Shown here in pieces: positions 17,055-25,811 of a DNA stretch of 64,000 nucleotides. Below the pieces are notes generated by a model. It saw only the letters and a list, made by a program, of their open reading frames with translations. It was not told where the DNA came from and made no database searches. The position numbers and the translations under genes are program-made. Source of the stretch: Mesorhizobium_B sp963522145 (GTDB lineage Bacteria; Pseudomonadota; Alphaproteobacteria; Rhizobiales; Rhizobiaceae); assembly GCA_963522145.1 (NCBI GenBank), contig CAUQXI010000008.1, positions 1 to 64,000 of the forward strand, in the 5' to 3' direction. Within the stretch, counting starts at the first letter, position 1. Every line of letters starts with the position of its first letter.

Positions 17055-17891
17055 ATGTTCGACCCTAAGACGCTGCTCGACAGCTTTCTCGGCGCCAACA
17101 GGTCCGGCATGTCGGGCAATGCAGGAGATGTGTTCGCCAATCGTGGAGGCCTTGGCGGTGGCTCGGCAGGAGGCATCCTCGGCGATCTGGTGACAAGCCT
17201 CGGCAGCCCCGAAGGCATCCGCGAAAAGGCCGGCCAGGCTGCGGACATCGCTCGCAACAACCCGCTGGCGGCGGGTGCGCTGCTTGCCGGAATCCTGGGC
17301 ACCGGCGCGGGGCGCGGCGTTGCCGGCTCGGCCATCAAGCTCGGTGGGCTCGCTGCCATCGCGAGCATGGCCTACAAGGCCTATCAGGACCATCAGGCCG
17401 GCCGTGCGCCGCAGCAGGCAGGCGCGAGCACGGCAGGCGCAGAGCCCGAATTCCTGCCGCCGCCGCCCAACACGCCCTTTGATCCGGCCTCTGCGCCACA
17501 GGGCGAGGACCAGTTTGCCCTGGCGCTGATCCGCGCGATGATCGCGGCCGCAAAGGCCGATGGGCGCATCGATGACGAGGAACGCGCTCGCATCGGCGAC
17601 CGGCTGAAGCTCGCGGGCCTGGACGAGGATGCCGAGCAGTTCATGCGCGACGAGTTCGCCAAGCCGATCGATCTGGACGACATCGTTTCGCAGATCCACA
17701 CGGAAGCGCAGCGCGTCGAATTGTTCACGGCGGCACGCCTTGCGATCGAGGCCGACAGCCGGGCCGAGCGCGGCTTCCTCGATCAGCTCGCCGGCCGGCT
17801 CGGCCTCGAGGATGCGTTGATCGCCCATGTGGAGGCGACCGTCTCGGCCGCGAAAGGCGGAAGCAATCCCCAGGCGCCAAAATGGGCGTAG
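17055..17891 (+). CDS. DUF533/TerB-like protein
   Basis: A 278-aa protein. It has a glycine-rich N-terminal half with two hydrophobic stretches (AAGALLAGILGTGAGRGVAG and LGGLAAIASMAY), a proline linker, and a helical C-terminal TerB-like domain (ALIRAMIAAAKADGRIDDEER). The family is annotated as an inner-membrane protein of unknown function (YebE-like). The start is supported by GGAGG 12 bases upstream. It may be co-transcribed with trhO, 95 bases upstream. Confidence 0.88.
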   Translation: MFDPKTLLDSFLGANRSGMSGNAGDVFANRGGLGGGSAGGILGDLVTSLGSPEGIREKAGQAADIARNNPLAAGALLAGILGTGAGRGVAGSAIKLGGLAAIASMAYKAYQDHQAGRAPQQAGASTAGAEPEFLPPPPNTPFDPASAPQGEDQFALALIRAMIAAAKADGRIDDEERARIGDRLKLAGLDEDAEQFMRDEFAKPIDLDDIVSQIHTEAQRVELFTAARLAIEADSRAERGFLDQLAGRLGLEDALIAHVEATVSAAKGGSNPQAPKWA

Positions 17892-17986
17892 AAGCCGGGA
17901 TTTCAAAGTTAATGCTTCATTAACTTTCCTGCTTCAATCTTCGGCAATCGGATCAGCTTTCCTCCTCCTCCCGAGCGTGATTCGAC

Positions 17987-18014
17987 AAAGGGCGGTCAAC
18001 AGCGACCGCCCTTT
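17987..18014. terminator. Bidirectional terminator between convergent genes
   Basis: An 11-bp perfect stem (AAAGGGCGGTC / GACCGCCCTTT, loop AACAGC) lies between the ends of the DUF533 gene and the aminotransferase gene. It has A/T at the stem base on both sides and could serve both strands. Confidence 0.6.
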
Positions 18015-18028
18015 GCTTGTCGGCAGTT

Positions 18029-19234
18029 TCAGCTCGCGCTGCGTGACTGGAGGAACTGCTTGATACGTTCGATCGCGCGCAGGATGTTTTCTTCCGAATT
18101 AGCGTAGGAGAGGCGAAGGTAGCCTTCGCCGAGGATGCCGAAGTCGGGGCCGCCGATCAATGCCACGCCTGCGTCCTCAAGCAGCGCGGAGGCCAGCTTC
18201 TTCGCCTTCCATCCTGTGTTCTTGATGTTCGGGAAGGCGTAGAACGCGCCTTTGGGCGTCACGCAGGAAATCCCGGGCAGCGCATTCAGCTCCCTCACCA
18301 CGAGCTGCCGGCGGTGGTCGAATGCCGCCATCATGGCCTGGACAGGCTCCTGCGGGCCGTCGATTGCGGCGATCCCGGCAAATTGCGCCGGCGCGTTCAC
18401 GCAGGACCAGCAATTGACCGCGAGCTTGCGGACCTTGTCGTAGAGGTAGGCACCACGTTCTCCGTTCGGCCAGATCGACCAGCCCATGCGCCAGCCGGTC
18501 ATCGCCCAGGTCTTCGACCAGCCGTTGAGCACCACCAGCCGATCGCGGATCTCTGGGAACTGGAGCAACGAGCAGTGCTCCTCGCCGTCATAGGTCATGG
18601 TGTCGTAGATCTCGTCCGACAGGATCGCGACATGGGGGAACCGCTCAAGGCCCTTCACCAGAGTCTCGATTTCACTGCGCGGGGTCACGCCGCCGGTCGG
18701 GTTCGCGGGCGAGTTGAGGATCAGCAGGCGCGTTTGAGGCGTGATCAGCGACAGTGTTTCCTCGGCCGAGAATGCAAAACCGTTCTCCTCGCGGATCGGC
18801 ACCGGAACGGGAGCAGCGCCGGTGAACTCGATCATGGAGCGATAGATCGGAAAGCCGGGATCGGGGTAGAGGATTTCCGTTCCCGGCTCCCCGAACATCA
18901 GGATCGCGGCAAACATGGTCGGCTTGCCGCCGGGCAGGATCATGACATTCTCTGGCGAGACCTCGACGCCAGTCCGCGTCAGCGTGCGACGCGCCACGGC
19001 CTCGCGCGCCGCCAGCAGCCCCGTCGCCGGCGTGTAGCCGTGATGCCCATCGCGCAGCGCCCGGATCGCCGCTTCCACGATATGCTCGGGCGTGCGGAAA
19101 TCGGGCTGGCCGATGCCAAGATTGACGATATCTCGTCCCGCCTGCGCGAGCGCCGTGGCGCGGGCGAGAACGGCAAAGGCGTTTTCCTCGCCGAGCCGGT
19201 CGAAGGCGGGCACGGTGTGGATCGTCTGGAGCAT
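18029..19234 (-). CDS. Class I/II PLP-dependent aminotransferase
   Basis: A 401-aa fold-type I aminotransferase of the aspartate/alanine aminotransferase group. Motifs include GIGQPDFRTPEHI, NSPANPTGG and LSDEIYD. The PLP lysine is in GWSKTWAMTGWRMGW, and the substrate-carboxylate arginine region is YLRLSYA. Substrate cannot be assigned from sequence alone. GGAGG precedes the ATG at 19234. It diverges from the GNAT gene that follows. Confidence 0.92.
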   Translation of the reverse strand: MLQTIHTVPAFDRLGEENAFAVLARATALAQAGRDIVNLGIGQPDFRTPEHIVEAAIRALRDGHHGYTPATGLLAAREAVARRTLTRTGVEVSPENVMILPGGKPTMFAAILMFGEPGTEILYPDPGFPIYRSMIEFTGAAPVPVPIREENGFAFSAEETLSLITPQTRLLILNSPANPTGGVTPRSEIETLVKGLERFPHVAILSDEIYDTMTYDGEEHCSLLQFPEIRDRLVVLNGWSKTWAMTGWRMGWSIWPNGERGAYLYDKVRKLAVNCWSCVNAPAQFAGIAAIDGPQEPVQAMMAAFDHRRQLVVRELNALPGISCVTPKGAFYAFPNIKNTGWKAKKLASALLEDAGVALIGGPDFGILGEGYLRLSYANSEENILRAIERIKQFLQSRSAS

Positions 19235-19318
19235 GAAAGGAGCCTCCTTGGCGCTAGCGCGGGCGCGTGCTCTCCTTGAAAGCGTGGAAGGCGCGCTGTC
19301 AAATGGGAGGATCATGAC

Positions 19319-19999
19319 ATGGAAGAGGATCTGTCCGGCTGGACGCCGCGACTCCGGCCTGCGCGCACGGCGATGGAGGGGCGCTATGTGCGGCTCGAAC
19401 CCCTGAACGCTGCCGATCACGGCGATGAACTGTTCGAGGCGTCCAGCATTCCGGATGCGGACGAGCGCTTCCGCTGGCTGTTCGACCTGGTTCCGCAGAG
19501 CCGCGCCGCGTTCGAGCCCTGGCTCGTCCAGGCCGAAGCGAGCGCTGATCCGCTTTATTTCGCGGTGATCGACAAAGCGAGCGGCCGGGTCGCGGGCCGC
19601 CAGACCATGATGCGCATCGATGCCGCCAACGGCGTGGCGGAGATCGGCAACATCTATTGGGGGCCGCCCGTTTCGCGAAAGGCTGCCGCGACCGAGGCGC
19701 TGTTCCTGTTCGGCCGCTACCTGTTCGACGAGCTCGGTTATCGCCGCTTCGAGTGGAAGTGCAACAACCGCAACGAGCCGTCCAAGCGCGCAGCGCTCCG
19801 CTTCGGCTTTTCCCATGAAGGCGTGTTCCGCCAGCATATGGTCGCCAAGGGTGAAAACCGCGACACGGCGTGGTATGCGATGATCGACAAGGAGTGGCCG
19901 GCGCTCCGCCGCGCCTATGAGGCCTGGCTCGACCCTGCCAATTTCGACGAAAGCGGAGCGCAGCGCCGGCGGCTGGAGGACTTCCGGCAGGCGGGCTGA
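19319..19999 (+). CDS. GNAT acetyltransferase, RimJ/RimL type
   Basis: A 226-aa protein with the acetyltransferase fold of the RimJ/RimL/SpeG group. It shows RYVRLEPLNAADHGDELF at the start, YWGPPVSRKAAATEAL at the acetyl-CoA site, and YRRFEWKCNNRNEPSKRAAL, which is typical of this group. It probably acetylates an N-terminal amine or small molecule; the substrate is unknown. GGGAGG lies 8 bases before the ATG at 19319. The overlapping ATG at 19314 is out of frame. It is followed 19 bases later by the CDF transporter gene. Confidence 0.9.
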   Translation: MEEDLSGWTPRLRPARTAMEGRYVRLEPLNAADHGDELFEASSIPDADERFRWLFDLVPQSRAAFEPWLVQAEASADPLYFAVIDKASGRVAGRQTMMRIDAANGVAEIGNIYWGPPVSRKAAATEALFLFGRYLFDELGYRRFEWKCNNRNEPSKRAALRFGFSHEGVFRQHMVAKGENRDTAWYAMIDKEWPALRRAYEAWLDPANFDESGAQRRRLEDFRQAG

Positions 20000-20018
20000 T
20001 CCGAACGCAGGAAGGCTC

Positions 20019-21029
20019 ATGGCGCACGACCATTTCCACGATCATGCCCATCATGACGGTGCGAGCCATGCCGCGCATGATCATGCGTGGCATGGTCATG
20101 CTGATCACGATCATGGCGGCATCGGCCATGTGCATGGCGATACGAGCAACAAGACGCGCGTTCTTCTCGCCGCGCTTCTGACCGGCGGCTTCATGGTGGC
20201 GGAAGCGGCGGGCGGCGTGCTGACCGGCTCGCTGGCGCTTCTGGCGGATGCCGGGCACATGCTGACGGACGCGGTGGCGCTCGGGCTCGCCTGGTATGCG
20301 TTCAGCCTTGCGGCCCGGCCGCCCAGCGCAAAACTTTCCTACGGCTTCGACCGGGTGAAGACGCTGGTCGCCTTCGTCAACGGCCTGTCCGTCTTTGCTA
20401 TCGGCTTCTGGATCCTGGTCGAGGCCGCCGAGCGCCTTTGGAATCCGGCGCCCGTGCTCGGCGGGCCGATGCTGGTCGTCGCGGGGCTGGGTTTGCTGGT
20501 CAATATCCTGTGCTTCTGGATCCTGTCGGGCGGCAGCCAGAACCTCAACATGCGGGGCGCCGTGCTGCATGTGCTGGGCGACCTGCTCGGCTCAGTGGGC
20601 GCGCTTGTCGCCGCCGGCACCATCATGCTGACCGGCTGGACGCCGATCGACCCGATCCTTTCCGTGCTGGTCGCCCTGCTGCTGTTTCGCAGCGCTTGGG
20701 CGCTCACGCGGGAATCTGGCCATCTCCTGCTCGAAGGCATGCCCGCCTCGTTCGACCGGGACACCATCATCCGAGACCTCCAGGGCCATGTGCCGGGGCT
20801 GGTCGACATCCACCACATGCATATCTGGTCGCTGGATGGCGCGCGCAACATGGCGACGCTGCACGCTTCCCTGCGGGACGGAGCGGAGGCAGTCTCGGTG
20901 ATCGCGGCGATCAAGAGCCGCCTCAAGACGCGCCACGGGATTGCACATGCCACGGTCGAGCCCGAATATGGCGCCTGCGCCGATGGGGCGCATCAATGCG
21001 GCATCACCGAGCATCGGAGCGCGGCATGA
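20019..21029 (+). CDS. Cation diffusion facilitator (zinc-type CzcD/ZitB exporter)
   Basis: A 336-aa inner-membrane antiporter. The cytoplasmic N-terminus (1-40) is extremely His/Asp-rich (HDHFHDHAHHDG). It is followed by about six membrane segments with metal motifs LLADAGHMLTDAVAL and HVLGDLLGSVGA (H..D pairs). The C-terminal domain has IHHMHIWSLDG. It probably exports Zn2+ or Co2+ against protons. The DNA encoding the His tract is itself repetitive, with several CATGATCATG-like units. It overlaps the following small membrane-protein gene by ATGA. Confidence 0.93.
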   Translation: MAHDHFHDHAHHDGASHAAHDHAWHGHADHDHGGIGHVHGDTSNKTRVLLAALLTGGFMVAEAAGGVLTGSLALLADAGHMLTDAVALGLAWYAFSLAARPPSAKLSYGFDRVKTLVAFVNGLSVFAIGFWILVEAAERLWNPAPVLGGPMLVVAGLGLLVNILCFWILSGGSQNLNMRGAVLHVLGDLLGSVGALVAAGTIMLTGWTPIDPILSVLVALLLFRSAWALTRESGHLLLEGMPASFDRDTIIRDLQGHVPGLVDIHHMHIWSLDGARNMATLHASLRDGAEAVSVIAAIKSRLKTRHGIAHATVEPEYGACADGAHQCGITEHRSAA

Positions 21030-21259
21030 GCGATCCTCATTCTGTCTCCCGCCAAGGCACCAGCCGCGCCACGCTGATCGGCGCGGCGGCGGTCTTTCTC
21101 GGCCTCGGCCTGTTTGCCTATTTCCTGCCGGTGATCATGCTGGCGCTGGGACAGGTCTCGACGCTTGCCGCCATCGCGGTGGCCGTTGTCTTTCTTCTCG
21201 CGCCTTTCGTGATCTTCAGCCTGCGCGCGCGTTTTCAGAAGCGCCGGGACGGGCGTTAG
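21026..21259 (+). CDS. Small two-helix membrane protein
   Basis: A 77-aa protein with two hydrophobic segments (about 18-40 and 46-66) and a basic C-terminus (RARFQKRRDGR). The ATG overlaps the stop of the CDF gene (ATGA), so it is translationally coupled and may be an accessory subunit. I recognise no family. Confidence 0.75.
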   Translation: MSDPHSVSRQGTSRATLIGAAAVFLGLGLFAYFLPVIMLALGQVSTLAAIAVAVVFLLAPFVIFSLRARFQKRRDGR

Positions 21260-21265
21260 CGTTTC

Positions 21266-22201
21266 TCAGGCGGCCGTTCCCGCCGAGGTCACGACGCGCG
21301 GGCGGGCGAGTTCCACCACCTCGATCTCCGAAGGCGGACGACCGGCTTCCGTCAGCCCGCGCCGGACGAGCGTCGCGCTCCAGTCGGGAGCCGAGCCTTC
21401 GATCGAGATCAGGTTGAACTGGGCGGCCGGCTTCGAGCCGCCGGGCGATTGACCACCGGCCGCGACGCCCACGACAGGAACCGGTCCGCGCGGGCCGGCG
21501 ATCGAATAAAGCGAAGGCAGATGCGAGTGCCCGTGCAGCACGAGTTCCGCGCCATGCTCGCGCACCGCTTCCTGGAAATGCCCGATTCCCATCAGCCGCT
21601 TGTGCTGGGGCACCGCGCCGCGCACCGGCGGATGGTGGATCATCACGATCCGGAACAGCTTCTGCCGGCCCGTTTCCTCCAGGATCTTCTCCAGCCGCTG
21701 CTTCTGGTTCTCCTTGAAATAGCCTGTCGCCATGAAGGGAGCAGAGGCGCGGGCGGAGGTTACGCCGATCAGCGCCACATCGCCGCGCACCCTCAGATAG
21801 GGAAACAGCTCGCGCCGGGGGATTTCGGAAACGCCGTCGCCCTGCATGAAGGGCGCCCAGGCGGCGCAGGCCTTGTCGAAGGCGCCGGGCACATAGGCGT
21901 CGTGATTGCCGGGCACCACGGAAACGTCGAGCGGGGGGCCGAGCTCGTCGAGCCACAGGCGGGCCAGTTCTACCTCCCGATCAAGCGCGAGGTTGACCAG
22001 ATCGCCCGTCACCGCGATGTGGTCGGGTGCTTGGCTTTTGATGTCGGCCACGATCGCGTCCAGCACGTCGTCGTTCAGGAAGGCGGAGCGGTTGCGATGC
22101 CAGTTGACGTAGCCCACCACGCGCTTGGAGGCGAGCTGACGATAGGCTACGTCGGGCAACGGTCCCAGATGGACGTCGGAAAGATGCGCGAGCCTGAACA
22201 T
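21266..22201 (-). CDS. Calcineurin-like metallophosphoesterase
   Basis: A 311-aa protein with the dinuclear metal site of the family: HLSDVHLGP at the N-terminus, GDLVN, VPGNHDAY, MIHHPP and LHGHSHLPS. The overall pattern is that of the Icc/cpdA-like group, but the substrate is unknown. The start at 22201 places the first motif at residue 6, as in homologues. An in-frame ATG at 22237 would extend it into the short divergent promoter region. Confidence 0.9.
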   Translation of the reverse strand: MFRLAHLSDVHLGPLPDVAYRQLASKRVVGYVNWHRNRSAFLNDDVLDAIVADIKSQAPDHIAVTGDLVNLALDREVELARLWLDELGPPLDVSVVPGNHDAYVPGAFDKACAAWAPFMQGDGVSEIPRRELFPYLRVRGDVALIGVTSARASAPFMATGYFKENQKQRLEKILEETGRQKLFRIVMIHHPPVRGAVPQHKRLMGIGHFQEAVREHGAELVLHGHSHLPSLYSIAGPRGPVPVVGVAAGGQSPGGSKPAAQFNLISIEGSAPDWSATLVRRGLTEAGRPPSEIEVVELARPRVVTSAGTAA

Positions 22202-22251
22202 TTCAACGTTGTAGGGTATCGCGGCGGCGCTTTCCACCGGGCGGGCGCGAT

Positions 22252-22755
22252 ATGACCATGGGCACTTCGCCTGAAGCCGAGCTGCGCGAAAGGTGGTGGC
22301 CGCGTCTGCGCCGCCGTCTCTTCCACCTTTATTTTCGTCTTCGACGCCCGATGACGCTTGGCGTGCGCGGGCTGGTGATCGACCGCGCGGGAAGCCGCGT
22401 GTTCCTGATCTGGCACACTTACGTGCCCGGCTGGCAGCTTCCGGGCGGCGGCGTGGAAACCGGCGAAACGACGGCTGAGGCGCTTGCGAAGGAGATGCGG
22501 GAAGAGGGCAATATCGCCCTGACGGGCGCGCCGAGGCTCTTCGCCATCTACTTCAATCGCCGGATCAGCCGCCGCGACCATGTCGCGCTTTTCGTGATCG
22601 AGCGGTTCCAGCAGACTGCGCCGAAGCTGCCCGACCGCGAGATCGCCGAAAGCGGCTTCTTTCCGCTCGATGCCCTGCCTGACGGCACGACGCCCGCCAC
22701 GCGCCGGCGGATTGCGGAGGTGATGGAAGGCATCGCGCCAGGCGAAGACTGGTGA
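22252..22755 (+). CDS. Nudix hydrolase
   Basis: A 167-aa protein. The Nudix box lies in GGGVETGETTAEALAKEM followed by REEGNI. It keeps the catalytic glutamates but differs from the consensus GX5EX7REUXEEXGU by Lys for Arg and Asn for the late Gly. A basic amphipathic N-terminus (RRRLFHLYFRLRR) precedes the fold. The substrate, a nucleoside diphosphate derivative, is unknown. It diverges from the phosphoesterase gene. Confidence 0.87.
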   Translation: MTMGTSPEAELRERWWPRLRRRLFHLYFRLRRPMTLGVRGLVIDRAGSRVFLIWHTYVPGWQLPGGGVETGETTAEALAKEMREEGNIALTGAPRLFAIYFNRRISRRDHVALFVIERFQQTAPKLPDREIAESGFFPLDALPDGTTPATRRRIAEVMEGIAPGEDW

Positions 22756-22821
22756 GGTCAAGTGAAGGGCGGCAGAATCGAGCCTTGATCCCTGCGCGCG
22801 TTTGGCCCATCTCAGAAGCGC

Positions 22822-22871
22822 GAGGCCACGTCCTCCTCCTTCTTATGGGATAGAAGTCCGGGACGGCCCGG
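22822..22871 (+). promoter_or_regulatory. Candidate guanidine-II (mini-ykkC) riboswitch
   Basis: The second hairpin is a textbook match: CCGGG-ACGG-CCCGG (22858-22871), a 5-bp GC stem closing an ACGR tetraloop. A Shine-Dalgarno sequence (GAGGG) and the sugE start lie just downstream. The first hairpin (GAGG / CCTC around CCACGT, 22822-22835) contains ACG but has a non-canonical loop. The linker is about 22 bases, within the expected range. Guanidine-II riboswitches typically control SMR guanidinium exporters, which is the gene that follows. Confidence 0.55.
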
Positions 22872-22896
22872 TGGTCAATCCACTAGAGGGCCTGTC

Positions 22897-23217
22897 ATGC
22901 GTTGGCTTTTTCTCATCATCGCAGGGCTGCTTGAAATCGTCTGGGCGTCTTCCATGAAGCAGTCGGACGGGTTCACGCGTTTGGGGCCGACCGTGGTTAC
23001 GATCGTCGCCATGATCCTGAGCTTCGGCCTGCTTTCCTGGGCCATGCGCACCTTGCCGCTCGGCACTGCCTATACGGTATGGACCGGGATCGGAGCTGTC
23101 GGCGCGTTCGTCGTCGGCGTCGCTGTGCTGGGCGAGGCTGCGAGCCCGCTGCGGATCACGGCTGCCCTGTTGATCGTGGCAGGCCTCGTTCTCATGAAGG
23201 TGTCGAGTTCAGCCTGA
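22897..23217 (+). CDS. sugE: SMR-family guanidinium exporter (Gdx/SugE)
   Basis: A 106-aa four-helix membrane protein of the small multidrug resistance family, working as a dual-topology dimer that exchanges guanidinium for protons. The essential glutamate is E13 in AGLLEIVWAS. MKQSDGFTRLGP is the signature of the Gdx/SugE branch rather than of EmrE. Spacing to GAGGG is 6 bases. Its stop overlaps by 9 bases the convergent glutathionyl-hydroquinone reductase gene. A candidate guanidine-II riboswitch lies in its leader. Confidence 0.92.
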   Translation: MRWLFLIIAGLLEIVWASSMKQSDGFTRLGPTVVTIVAMILSFGLLSWAMRTLPLGTAYTVWTGIGAVGAFVVGVAVLGEAASPLRITAALLIVAGLVLMKVSSSA

Positions 23218-24193
23218 CTGCGCGTCCCGCCCGTGTGGCCGATCCCAATCCAGCTCCGGCCCCGCCGGTACGATGCGGGTCGGATTGATGGTCGGGTGAC
23301 TGCGGTAATAATGGTGCTTGATGTGGAGGAGATCGACCGTCTCCTTCACGCCGGGCACAGCATAAAGCTCGCGGAAATAGGCGGACAGGTTGGGGTAGTC
23401 GGCGATCCGCCGGCGGTTGCACTTGAAATGGCCGACATAAAACGGGGTCGAAGCGGGCGAGCGTGGTGAAAAGCCGCCAGTCGGCTTCCGTGATCCGGTT
23501 GCCGGCGAGAAAGCGCTGGCTGCCCAAGCGCTCCTCCAGCTGGTCGAGCGTGGCGAAGAGCTTGTCGAACGCCTCCTCATAGGCCGTCTGCTCGGTCGCG
23601 AAGCCGGCTTTGTAGACGCCGTTGTTGACGTTGTCATAAACCTCCGCATTGATCCGGTCGATCTCACCACGCAGTTCTTCGGGATAGAAGTCGAGCGAGG
23701 CGTCGCCCCAGGCGTCGAACGCCGTGTTCAGCATCCGGATGATCTCGGAGGACTCGTTGGAAACGATCGTTTCCTCCCGCCTGTCCCAAAGCACGGGCAC
23801 GGTCACGCGGCCGGTAAAATGCGGATCGGCCCTGGTGTAAATCTGGTGGAGGAAGTCGAAGCCATAGAGGTCATCGCCGGTGGCGCCGTCCTCCGGCAGA
23901 AAGGTCCAGCCATTCTCGCCCATGAAGTGATGGACGATCGACACGGAGATCGCATCCTCCAGCTTCTTCAGCGCGCGGATGATCAGCGTGCGATGCGCCC
24001 ATGGGCAGGCGAGGCTGACATAAAGGTGGTAGCGTTTCGGCTCCGCCTTGAAGCTGCGTGTCCGGCCGGGCGCCGGCGTGCCGTCCGCCGTCACCCAGTC
24101 GCGCCATTTCGCGTCCTGCCGCTCGAAGCGGCCGCCCGTGCTTTTCGTGTCGTACCACTGGTCGCGCCACTGGCCGTCGATCAGAAGCCCCAT
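23209..24193 (-). pseudogene. Glutathionyl-hydroquinone reductase (YqjG/ECM4-like), apparent frameshift
   Basis: From the ATG at 24193 the frame encodes an omega-class GST-like glutathionyl-hydroquinone reductase. The catalytic cysteine is in SLACPWAHRTLI. The frame runs to FTTLARFDPV and then loses similarity. The family ending (YVGHFKCNRR, IADYPNLSAYFRELY, LLHIKHHYYRSHP) is present in another frame, ending at 23209. The switch maps to a run of four A residues at 23439-23442 on the plus strand; removing one restores a full-length protein of about 327 aa. Either a real inactivating insertion or a sequence error is possible. The family reduces glutathionyl-hydroquinones. GAAGGAG precedes the start. 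Confidence 0.85.
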
Positions 24194-24467
24194 GGTCGTT
24201 CTCCTTCAATGCTCTCAGGTAGGGCAGGGCGGGATTGGGCAAATCCCGCATTCGGCGAACGCTGTGTTCGGCAAGGCGCTCACTTTCTCCATACGGCGAT
24301 GGACGCCGGTTCCACGACATGCTAGCGCGGCCCCCATGGACAGGTGGACCTTTCTTTTTATCGAGCGACGACGAGCGGCCTGAACGCGCGCACGCGCATG
24401 CCTCCCGCTTCCCGTGCTTTTTCCAAGCGCGGATTGTTCTCATCCTGTCCAGGTTCTCCACGCGACC

Positions 24468-25001
24468 ATGCTTGTTGCCGGTATCTCCTTTGCCGCCGAA
24501 ACCCCGTGCTTCGACGCGGTTATCGAGGAACTTCACGCCCTGAGCTTCGGGCCGGGCCGATTCGCCCGCGCCGCCACCCGCATCCGTGAGGAAGGGCCGC
24601 ATGACCGCGCGCTTTCCTTTGTGGCCTGCCGGAACGAGGTCCTTGTGGGCTCCGTGCGGTTGACGCCGATCGCGGCCGGTGAGGGGCGCGCTCATCTCCT
24701 CGGACCGCTTGCCGTGTCGCCCGCCTTCAAGAGCATGGGGATCGGCCGCCATCTCATGGGGCTCGCGCTGGAAGCCGCGCGCGAACAGGGCGTGGGGCTG
24801 GTGCTGCTGGTCGGCGACGAGCCCTATTACAAACAGTTTGGTTTCACGCGCGTGCCGTACGGCCAGGTTGTGATGCCGCGGCCGGTGGATCCCGCCCGCC
24901 TGCTCGCCCATGAAATCGCGTCCGGCGCGCTGGCCCGCTTTCGAGGCGCGGTCACCCATGCCCATCGCGCTTCCGCCCTTGTTCCCGGATCGCATCTGTA
25001 G
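24468..25001 (+). CDS. GNAT N-acetyltransferase (YhbS-like)
   Basis: A 177-aa acetyltransferase with the acetyl-CoA site in PLAVSPAFKSMGIGRHLM and GDEPYYKQFGF, features of the YhbS-type group. The substrate is unknown. An in-frame ATG at 24414 exists, but the residues it adds have no family support. It lies 43 bases upstream of the HugZ-like gene, probably in one operon. Confidence 0.88.
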   Translation: MLVAGISFAAETPCFDAVIEELHALSFGPGRFARAATRIREEGPHDRALSFVACRNEVLVGSVRLTPIAAGEGRAHLLGPLAVSPAFKSMGIGRHLMGLALEAAREQGVGLVLLVGDEPYYKQFGFTRVPYGQVVMPRPVDPARLLAHEIASGALARFRGAVTHAHRASALVPGSHL

Positions 25002-25044
25002 GAAAGAAACGCCGTTCGTGGATCAGGTAAGCGGAGAGCGGAAG

Positions 25045-25806
25045 ATGGAAACTGCGGAAAAGAAGGTGCTGCTGGATGTGGACGCGGCTGCGATCCTGCG
25101 CGCCAAAACGGTGATCCGCTCCGCCCGCTTCGGCGCCCTGGCCGTGATCGAGCCCGGTTCAGGCTGGCCGCTGGCAAGCCGGGTGGGGGTGGCAACCGAC
25201 ACCGACGGCTCGCCGCTGATCCTGGTTTCCCAGCTCGCATCCCACACGCCGGCGCTGAAAGCCGACGGGCGCGTGTCGCTGCTCCTGGGCGAGCCGGGCA
25301 AGGGCGATCCGCTCGCCCATGCCCGCATTACCCTTTGCTGCCGCGCCCAGGTGCTGGCGCGCGGCACGCCGTCCTATGATCATGCCGAGCGCCGTTATCT
25401 GGCCCGCAATCCCAAGGCCCAGCTTTATGCGGGCCTGGGCGATTTCACGATGGTGCGGCTCGAGATCGAGCACGCGAGCTTCAATGGCGGCTTCGGCCGC
25501 GCTTATGAGATGACGCCTGCCGACCTGCTGACGACCGGCACAGCCAACGAGAACCTGGCCCAGTTCGAGCAAGGTGCCGTGAGCCACATGAATGCCGATC
25601 ATTCCGATGCGGTGGCGCTTTACGCCAGGCACTTCGCCAAGGCTCCGGAGGGCGCCTGGACGGTGACGGGAATCGATGCCGACGGCCTCGACCTCATGCT
25701 GGGCGACGACGTGCGGCGCGTCTTCTTTGCCGAGCCTCTGCGCGCCGCCGAAGACCTGCGCCGCACGCTGGCGGAGATGGCGCGGGACGCCCGCGCCGCC
25801 GCCTGA
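25045..25806 (+). CDS. HugZ-like pyridoxamine-5'-phosphate-oxidase-fold protein with DUF2470 domain
   Basis: A 253-aa protein. The N-terminal split-barrel (about 15-155) has TVIRSARFGALAVI and GWPLASRVGVATD. The C-terminal DUF2470 domain opens with EQGAVSHMNADHSDAVALYA. This two-domain form is shared with HugZ/HutZ heme-utilisation proteins and with plant GluTR-binding proteins. Heme binding is possible, but the substrate is not proven by sequence. GGAG lies upstream of the ATG at 25045. It is followed 5 bases later by an RNA methyltransferase gene. Confidence 0.87.
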   Translation: METAEKKVLLDVDAAAILRAKTVIRSARFGALAVIEPGSGWPLASRVGVATDTDGSPLILVSQLASHTPALKADGRVSLLLGEPGKGDPLAHARITLCCRAQVLARGTPSYDHAERRYLARNPKAQLYAGLGDFTMVRLEIEHASFNGGFGRAYEMTPADLLTTGTANENLAQFEQGAVSHMNADHSDAVALYARHFAKAPEGAWTVTGIDADGLDLMLGDDVRRVFFAEPLRAAEDLRRTLAEMARDARAAA

Positions 25807-25811
25807 GCGCG

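Noticed and set aside
22756..22821. A guanidine-I type riboswitch upstream of sugE
   Set aside because: The conserved purine-rich core of the ykkC class I element was not visible; only the guanidine-II type hairpins are present.
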